A stretch of DNA of 64,000 nt, from contig OZ022246.1 of the NCBI GenBank assembly GCA_963978895.1, positions 19,243,840 through 19,307,839 on the forward strand, in the 5' to 3' direction. Position numbers and translations under genes: made by a program. The stretch is from Erpobdella octoculata. Its lineage: Eukaryota; Annelida; Clitellata; Hirudinida; Erpobdellidae. The notes beneath the pieces were generated by a model. It was not told the DNA's origin. It made no database searches and was given only the letters and a program-made list of their open reading frames with translations. Below, one piece after another: positions 57,702 to 64,000 of the stretch (the first letter of the stretch is position 1; every line of letters starts with the position of its first letter).

Positions 57702-59231
57702 GATAACTCCGCTTTTTAAATAGATTTATTAAAAACGAGGGCTGACCGATCGGTTTCGCAGAAAAGCATCTTCGGAGCCCTTTAAATTAAGAAGTTAAAA
57801 TGTATTTACTATAATGCGAAAATAGAATGAAACTATAAAACGACAAGAATAAACGTTAATGAAAACTGAAATAGAAAAACAACGTATGGAAAGTGGAAAG
57901 CAAGATATAAAAGGTAGGTAACTAACGTACAAGATTAGTAAAAACCGAAGCGGAAAATAATTGTAAACAAAACGAAAACATGGCGATAGTGGCCGCAGCG
58001 CAGGTATTTACGCAACTATGCGCTAGGTAATTGTTGTCAGGTGCACGCAATCAGGCTAGGTACGTCTACCGCGTCGTAATGTTATATTAACGTTGTTGAC
58101 AAGTCGAGCGAATAGCTGGAAAGAAGACACGGACTCCACCGGAAGACGGTCATCGGACAAGTCACCAACGCCGCGGCCACTCACACTTTCCGGACTGGAG
58201 TTATCACGTGATGGGGATCCATGGACGGGACACAGGCCCTGGCCATCATTGCCGACGACGTCAGCGATCGGAAGGTGAGCAGGAGTAAGAGGGCCGACTC
58301 CTTGGTTGCCACGAGAAATAAAGTTGTCCTCGCCGCTCGCCGATGAAACCAGATGAACATTGTTAAGAACATCGGTTGTCGGAGTCAGAGAACAAATGGC
58401 GATTAGAGTGTCTTCTTCTGGGTCGCCAAAAGAAACGGAATTGTTTTCGCCGGTGGCCATCTGAACTTCTTTAACTTCATTAAGAACATCTGTAGTTTGA
58501 TGGCTAACGGTAATTGGAGTATCAACTTCTTGGTCGCTACAAGAAGCGGAATTGTCTTCGCTGCATACGGCTAGATCTTGGTCGATGTTGCCAAGAACGT
58601 CGGCAGACGGAAGGCAAGTGGTGATTACAGGGTCGACTGGTCTGTCGCCACAGGAAGTAGAAACCACCTCACCACCGACTTTTGAAACATAGGAGTGAGC
58701 GCACACATTCGAAGTATGGCGTGGCTCGTCCGCGCGCGAAGTCGTTTCACTTGCGGAGTTATGAGTGACGGGATAGACGTTAGCACAGCCGCCGTCTGCA
58801 CCACAATGTAGCAGCAAGGTACGTCCGAACTTGTCGTCGTGGATATTTATGCTAGGTCGTTGCTGAGAGATCATCAACGCCTCTTTAATTTTGAGACGAT
58901 TAGGATCAGGGTCGTAAGAGACAACCTCGGTGTTGTCGCGAAGCATTTTTTGGTTTGGCTTAGAGCCGTGGAATTTGATAAAATGCGCGTGTAGACTCCC
59001 ACCCTGTGTGTGCATCGTCAGACGGCGAGAGAGTGTTGTCCGAGTGTGGCCGATGTAGGTTTCAAGATTATTGTGAGCGTATGGGCAAGTAAACTTGTAG
59101 ACGACGTTTTTTCTCTGCAAAACGCCGCCGTTAATAGGGCTATTTCTCAGAACCAGGTTATGGGTTTTCAAGTTTTTGTAGTAGATGTGCAGTTTTAACG
59201 AGCAGATTTTACATTTGGCTGTTAGCCGCCG
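57613..59231 (-). repeat. Left arm of a 1,619-bp near-perfect inverted repeat (Penelope 3' part)
   Basis: Pairs base for base with 60204-61822; every paired coordinate sums to 119435, so there is no net indel. I saw only isolated substitutions, for example near 58340 and 57642. Contents (minus strand): GIY-YIG domain, C-terminal extension, 3' UTR, and the first codons of the next element. Confidence 0.93.
58056..59231 (-). pseudogene. Penelope B' partial copy: GIY-YIG domain plus repeated C-terminal extension
   Basis: The frame holds KCKICSLKLHIYYKN, NVVYKFTCPYAHNNLETYIG, TLSRRLTMHTQGGSLHAHF, then about 230 residues of acidic Ser/Asp-rich extension with four imperfect ~37-residue repeats, ending at a stop at 58056. 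It lacks RT. Residues encoded upstream of 59231 come from the antisense of the opposite element and are not native. Its stop is followed by a 3' UTR and then, head to tail, by the start of element A. Confidence 0.85.
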
Positions 59232-59238
59232 TGTAATC

Positions 59239-60205
59239 GTAAATCCTGGTTTCGAGGCATTTCTTCGTGCTGAAAGCCACTTGCATAGAAATAGAAAACT
59301 TTCAACTCTTCCAAAACGTCTCATAGAAGCTCATAAATCTATTAAAAGTAATCCCGACATCGTTTTAAGAAAATCTGACAAGTCATCTACTTACGTTGTC
59401 TTGAATAAAGTTGATTATTTTAATAAACTCAATTCTATTCTATCAGACGACACTAAGTTTCGAAAAATCAAACGCGATCCAACTTCTTTAATTAAAAAAG
59501 AAGCCAACAGGCTCATTGGACTCGCTAATTCTGACTTACAGGATAAAAAGATTTCTCAGATTATTGGCGATTATTCTCCAGCTTATCTCTATGGTAACGT
59601 CAAACTCCATAAACCCGACCATCCATTGAGGCCAATCATATCCCAATGTCCTACACCAACTTACCAATTAGCCAAAACGATCAACAAAATAATAACTCCT
59701 TATCTTCCTAGTCGCTACTCTTTGAAATCAACGAATGACTTTATTGGATTGCTTAGAACTGTTAAAAACTGTGATGGGCTTTTGGCTTCTCTCGACGTTG
59801 AAAGTCTGTTCACTAACGTTCCAGTCAGAAAAACAATCGATATCATCATAGATTGTGTTTACGAAAACCCATCGCTAAAGGCACCTTCTATCAATAAACA
59901 AACGTTGAAGAAGATTTTGTCCTTATGCATCCTTGATACTCCTTTTCGTCATCCTAACGGTGAACTTTACGTTCAATTAGACGGCGTCGCAATGGGCTCA
60001 CCTCTCGGACCCACGTTCGCTGAATTTTATATGAGTCACCTTGAAAACAAGGTTTTCAGTACGTTTACAAAACCTTTGTTATACGCTCGTTACGTCGATG
60101 ATATTATCGTTCTATGTCAGGACGTATCATATCTCGAAAAACTACAACAACAACTACAACTAAACTCCGTTCTAAAGTTCACAACGGAGGTCAGCAATTT
60201 CAACG
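59239..60205 (+). pseudogene. Penelope B reverse transcriptase core, truncated at both ends
   Basis: From VNPGFEAFLRAESHLHR through PKRLIEAHKSIKSNPDIVLR (N-terminal region missing in element A), AYLYGNVKLHKPDHPLRP, ASLDVESLFTNVPV, GVAMGSPLGPTFAEFYMSH and YARYVDDIIVLC (YVDD) to FTTEVSNFN. It stops at 60213 because the ~170 residues that follow in element A (thumb and connector) are deleted and the frame shifts. It forms the spacer between the inverted arms. Confidence 0.9.
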
Positions 60206-60214
60206 GCGGCTAAC

Positions 60215-61379
60215 AGCCAAATGTAAAATCTGCTCGTTAAAACTGCACATCTACTACAAAAACTTGAAAACCCATAACCTGGTTCTGAGAAATAGCCCTA
60301 TTAACGGCGGCGTTTTGCAGAGAAAAAACGTCGTCTACAAGTTTACTTGCCCATACGCTCACAATAATCTTGAAACCTACATCGGCCACACTCGGACAAC
60401 ACTCTCTCGCCGTCTGACGATGCACACACAGGGTGGGAGTCTACACGCGCATTTTATCAAATTCCACGGCTCTAAGCCAAACCAAAAAATGCTTCGCGAC
60501 AACACCGAGGTTGTCTCTTACGACCCTGATCCTAATCGTCTCAAAATTAAAGAGGCGTTGATGATCTCTCAGCAACGACCTAGCATAAATATCCACGACG
60601 ACAAGTTCGGACGTACCTTGCTGCTACATTGTGGTGCAGACGGCGGCTGTGCTAACGTCTATCCCGTCACTCATAACTCCGCAAGTGAAACGACTTCGCG
60701 CGCGGACGAGCCACGCCATACTTCGAATGTGTGCGCTCACTCCTATGTTTCAAAAGTCGGTGGTGAGGTGGTTTCTACTTCCTGTGGCGACAGACCAGTC
60801 GACCCTGTAATCACCACTTGCCTTCCGTCTGCCGACGTTCTTGGCAACATCGACCAAGATCTAGCCGTATGCAGCGAAGACAATTCCGCTTCTTGTAGCG
60901 ACCAAGAAGTTGATACTCCAATTACCGTTAGCCATCAAACTACAGATGTTCTTAATGAAGTTAAAGAAGTTCAGATGGCCACCGGCGAAAACAATTCCGT
61001 TTCTTTTGGCGACCCAGAAGAAGACACTCTAATCGCCATTTGTTCTCTGACTCCGACAACCGATGTTCTTAACAATGTTCATCTGGTTTCATCGGCGAGC
61101 TGCGAGGACAACTTTATTTCTCGTGGCAACCAAGGAGTCGGCCCTCTTACTCCTGCTCACCTTCCGATCGCTGACGTCGTCGGCAATGATGGCCAGGGCC
61201 TGTGTCCCGTCCATGGATCCCCATCACGTGATAACTCCAGTCCGGAAAGTGTGAGTGGCCGCGGCGTTGGTGACTTGTCCGATGACCGTCTTCCGGTGGA
61301 GTCCGTGTCTTCTTTCCAGCTATTCGCTCGACTTGTCAACAACGTTAATATAACATTACGACGCGGTAGACGTACCTAG
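60215..61379 (+). pseudogene. Penelope B GIY-YIG domain and C-terminal repeat extension
   Basis: Same protein segment as the left arm, in sense with RT 59239-60205 but in a different frame. GIY-YIG: NVVYKFTCPYAHNNLETYIG, with GHTRTTLSRR. The extension has four repeats beginning SCGDRPVDPVITTC, SCSDQEVDTPITVS, SFGDPEEDTLIAIC and SRGNQGVGPLTPAH, each followed by an (S/T)-A/T-D-V-L/V segment. One Gly-to-Cys change distinguishes it from the left arm. Stop at 61379, then a 3' UTR. Confidence 0.88.
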
Positions 61380-61733
61380 CCTGATTGCGTGCACCTGACA
61401 ACAATTACCTAGCGCATAGTTGCGTAAATACCTGCGCTGCGGCCACTATCGCCATGTTTTCGTTTTGTTTACAATTATTTTCCGCTTCGGTTTTTACTAA
61501 TCTTGTACGTTAGTTACCTACCTTTTATATCTTGCTTTCCACTTTCCATACGTTGTTTTTCTATTTCAGTTTTCATTAACGTTTATTCTTGTCGTTTTAT
61601 AGTTTCATTCTATTTTCGCATTATAGTAAATACATTTTAACTTCTTAATTTAAAGGGCTCCGAAGATGCTTTTCTGCGAAACCGATCGGTCAGCCCTCGT
61701 TTTTAATAAATCTATTTAAAAAGCGGAGTTATC

Positions 61734-61978
<245 letters not shown>

Positions 61979-62038
61979 TGGACTTGTGCAAAATTGATAA
62001 TGGATTTTAAATTAAAATAAACACCCAATTGTTGTCAG

Positions 62039-63502
62039 GTGGATCCAATAATTGCACTCACTGGCGCTATCTTCATTAGCATCTACTTCAGGTTCAGTTT
62101 TTAATATTATTTAACATAAAATAAATTTTTTCAGTTTAGCAATCATTTAAAAGTGGTGATTTTAATTTTTAATTTTTTTGTAAAACTAACTAGAATCAAT
62201 TGCTTAATTTACAAAACAAAACTCAGAAGATTATTAACAGAAAAAACATTTATTTTAATTTTTTGATTTTTTTTATTATGTTTATAAATTGGTTTACATA
62301 CTTAATTATGTTTTGTTTATTGATATTGTCAAACAAAATGTAAAATTGAGTATGTATTGCTAAAATAACATTTTGTTGTAAAATAACATTTTTCAACAGA
62401 CGGTTGAGGTGTTCTCGCAATCTACTTCACATCAACCTCTACGCTTCTTTCATCGCAAGAGCTATTCTAACCTTCCTCAGAAACTGGCTTTTCGTGTCAG
62501 GTTTGGCCTTCCCAAAGGATATCAACGTTAAACCTGACGACTCTCTGGAATTCAGGGATGACATCATGGTCAGTTGGTGGTTTTTACGCCTGGTTTAATG
62601 GTAGTGGCTTTAAACATTTGACGTCCAATGTAGGCGGTGCTGATTGAATGTTTGAGGAATGAAAACCAATTCCATCTCCAGATTTGTGTCAGAAAACATT
62701 GAAAATCTAAAAAAATAGAAAATTATCATTTTGCTATCAAATATTTGCATAATAATTTGATGGTTTGCTTAGATGACAACCAATTAGGGCAAATAATTAT
62801 CACGTCATAGGATGTGACGCCACAAAGTGAACACATGCACACACACACAAACATGCTCACATGTATACACATACAGTACTATACGACTCATAAACATGCT
62901 TTAACTCATCTTTTTATTTGTTTTGCTCTTTCGAGAAGATTGGCATCTACAAACATCATCATCAACACGATTTTTACAAAAATTGTTCCCTAATAATTGT
63001 TCTATTTTTAGTAGGCAGTATTCACCGTAATACGATGTTTATAAGTCACGCGCTGAAGAATATGGAAGCCATTCTGTGGAAAAAAGAGCTGTTTAAATTG
63101 GAATAAAAAATCAGCAACGTTTTTGTCGAAGAATGATTTAACGTTTTGATGACATCAAAAATATCGATCCTTAATAATCTTTCTTTTTATAGGTACATAA
63201 AAACATTCTGAATTTTATTAATATACTCAAATGCTCTACATAAATTGGTATTCTGACAAAAAGTCCAAAAAAAACATTTGTAGCCTTCAAAAGACACGAC
63301 TAGAGATGGTCATGTTCATAATTAAATTTAACAATTTTTTTCAGCACTGGGAATGCAAATTGTTCATGACATTGTTCAACTACTCGTTCATGACAAATTG
63401 CATGTGGATATTTGTAGAAGGTCTTTACATACACACCCTGGTCTTCTTTGATATGTTCGTGGAAAATACCTACATTAAAGGATACATTGCACTTGGATGG
63501 GG
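62039..63502 (+). CDS. Class B1 (secretin-family) G-protein-coupled receptor, three internal exons
   Basis: Exon 62039-62091 encodes the inner half of TM1 (DPIIALTGAIFISIYF). Exon 62400-62568 encodes intracellular loop 1 and TM2 (RCSRNLLHINLYASFIARAI, then RNWLFVSGLAFP). Exon 63345-63502 encodes TM3 to the start of TM4 (HWECKLFMTLFNYSFMTN, WIFVEGLYIHTLVFF, YIALGWG). The exons splice in frame (AG+A makes the Arg of loop 1; phase 0 before HWEC) with GT/AG borders. CxxxxxxxxNYxxxxNxxWxxxEGLYxHT is the class B TM3 signature, and the HWEC cysteine forms the conserved disulfide. The hormone-binding ectodomain exons lie upstream and TM4-TM7 downstream; neither was found. It is a peptide-hormone receptor at the plasma membrane; the subfamily cannot be fixed from these parts. 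Confidence 0.9.
62569..63344. other. GPCR intron between TM2 and TM3 exons
   Basis: AT-rich with a CACACACAAACATGC tract at about 62836. The frame at 62918-63106 shows no receptor similarity and is not needed for the in-frame join. Confidence 0.7.
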
Positions 63503-64000
63503 GTCTGTTTTCTATGATCATACTGCATTTATACATACCAGTCAACAAAAACAATTGTATTTACAAAAGTCAAATTCAGGTTGTGATGATGCATAGCGCA
63601 CGGCAAGCACCGCTTTTGTTTTAAAATTCTGCTGGTCATTGTTGCGTTTTGTTTGCTAATAACACGCAATTAGTTTGTTAATTGTATTTATCAGACAACT
63701 TTGCAGGAAACAAAATGAAGATGGAAAGAATTTTTTAAAATCGTCCTAGTGAATGAAATGAGAATAAAGCTTAACCATTAAAAAAGAGTTAGATATAGAT
63801 TGTGACCAATAAATATGTGGTGAGATAGAAAATGACCAATGAAACAAGTGAAAATGGCCAATGTCTAATAAAAATGAGTAAAAATTGTATTCTCTTGGTT
63901 TCTTGGATCCCCGTTTTTTGTAACTCAATACCGTGTAATTTAGTATACAAGGATATTTGAACTAGCGGGACTCTGTCCTTTCTAAATGACCTACATTATT
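63503..64000. other. GPCR intron or flank to the window end
   Basis: No further exon recognised. CTAGCGGGACT at 63963 may be the head of another GC-rich family copy, cut by the window edge. Confidence 0.4.

Noticed and set aside
59010..59198. Short frames antisense to the GIY-YIG region (also 60237-60425, 58093-58278, 61157-61342)
   Set aside because: Mirror-image shadows produced by the inverted repeat.
62918..63106. An additional GPCR exon between TM2 and TM3
   Set aside because: The TM2 and TM3 exons join in phase 0 into a continuous receptor sequence; the frame shows no receptor motif.

Overview
This is an A+T-rich animal (metazoan) nuclear window dominated by transposable elements and microsatellites. 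The case for an animal rests on split genes with GT/AG introns, a class B1 (secretin-family) seven-helix receptor, PAN-domain secreted proteins, and a repeat complement of Penelope-like elements, a THAP-domain P element, Helitrons, hAT, Ty3/gypsy (Mag-like) and CR1-like LINEs. I cannot place it more finely than an invertebrate. Nothing prokaryotic, no operon and no CRISPR array is present.

Layout. 0.6-1.1 kb: probable 3' end of an LTR retroelement with one LTR. 2.16-3.5 kb: GC-rich repeat family, two copies head to head plus a 3' tail. 3.5-10.3 kb: AT-rich DNA with degenerate repeats and one possible exon. 10.29-14.96 kb: complete but inactivated Ty3/gypsy element (minus strand) with 171-173 bp LTRs and a CACAA target duplication. 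15-19.4 kb: AT-rich, with two more GC-rich family copies. 19.47-22.71 kb: P element with perfect 38-bp TIRs, an 8-bp target duplication and a broken THAP transposase. 23.4-23.7 kb: two hairpins. 24.70-37.52 kb: a hAT-like element (TIRs, 8-bp target duplication) holding a head-to-tail array of eight Helitron units, of which only the last carries a Rep/helicase gene. 38.3-40.1 kb: CR1/jockey-type LINE with ORF1 and endonuclease but no reverse transcriptase. 41.0-43.2 kb: retroelement-like repeat with a ~156-bp internal tandem unit, duplicated in inverted orientation. 45.3-50.5 kb: two tandem four-exon host genes for secreted PAN plus FAM3/ILEI-like proteins, separated by a 1.26-kb CATA/CA microsatellite. 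51.1-52.0 kb: GC-rich family copy and a LINE fragment. 54.7 kb: a MITE. 55.7-61.8 kb: Penelope-like elements, including a near-perfect 1,619-bp inverted repeat around a reverse-transcriptase core. 62.0-63.5 kb: three exons of a class B GPCR covering TM1 to the start of TM4; the gene runs off both sides of what can be seen.

The clear host genes are the two PAN/FAM3-like genes and the GPCR. Everything else with coding similarity belongs to mobile elements, nearly all disabled. The long ORFs over microsatellites and over the CCCGGTCGCTTT repeats are low-complexity artefacts. The most interesting structures are the Helitron concatemer nested in hAT, the Penelope palindrome with a repeated C-terminal extension, and the PAN/FAM3-like pair whose third exon looks homogenised.
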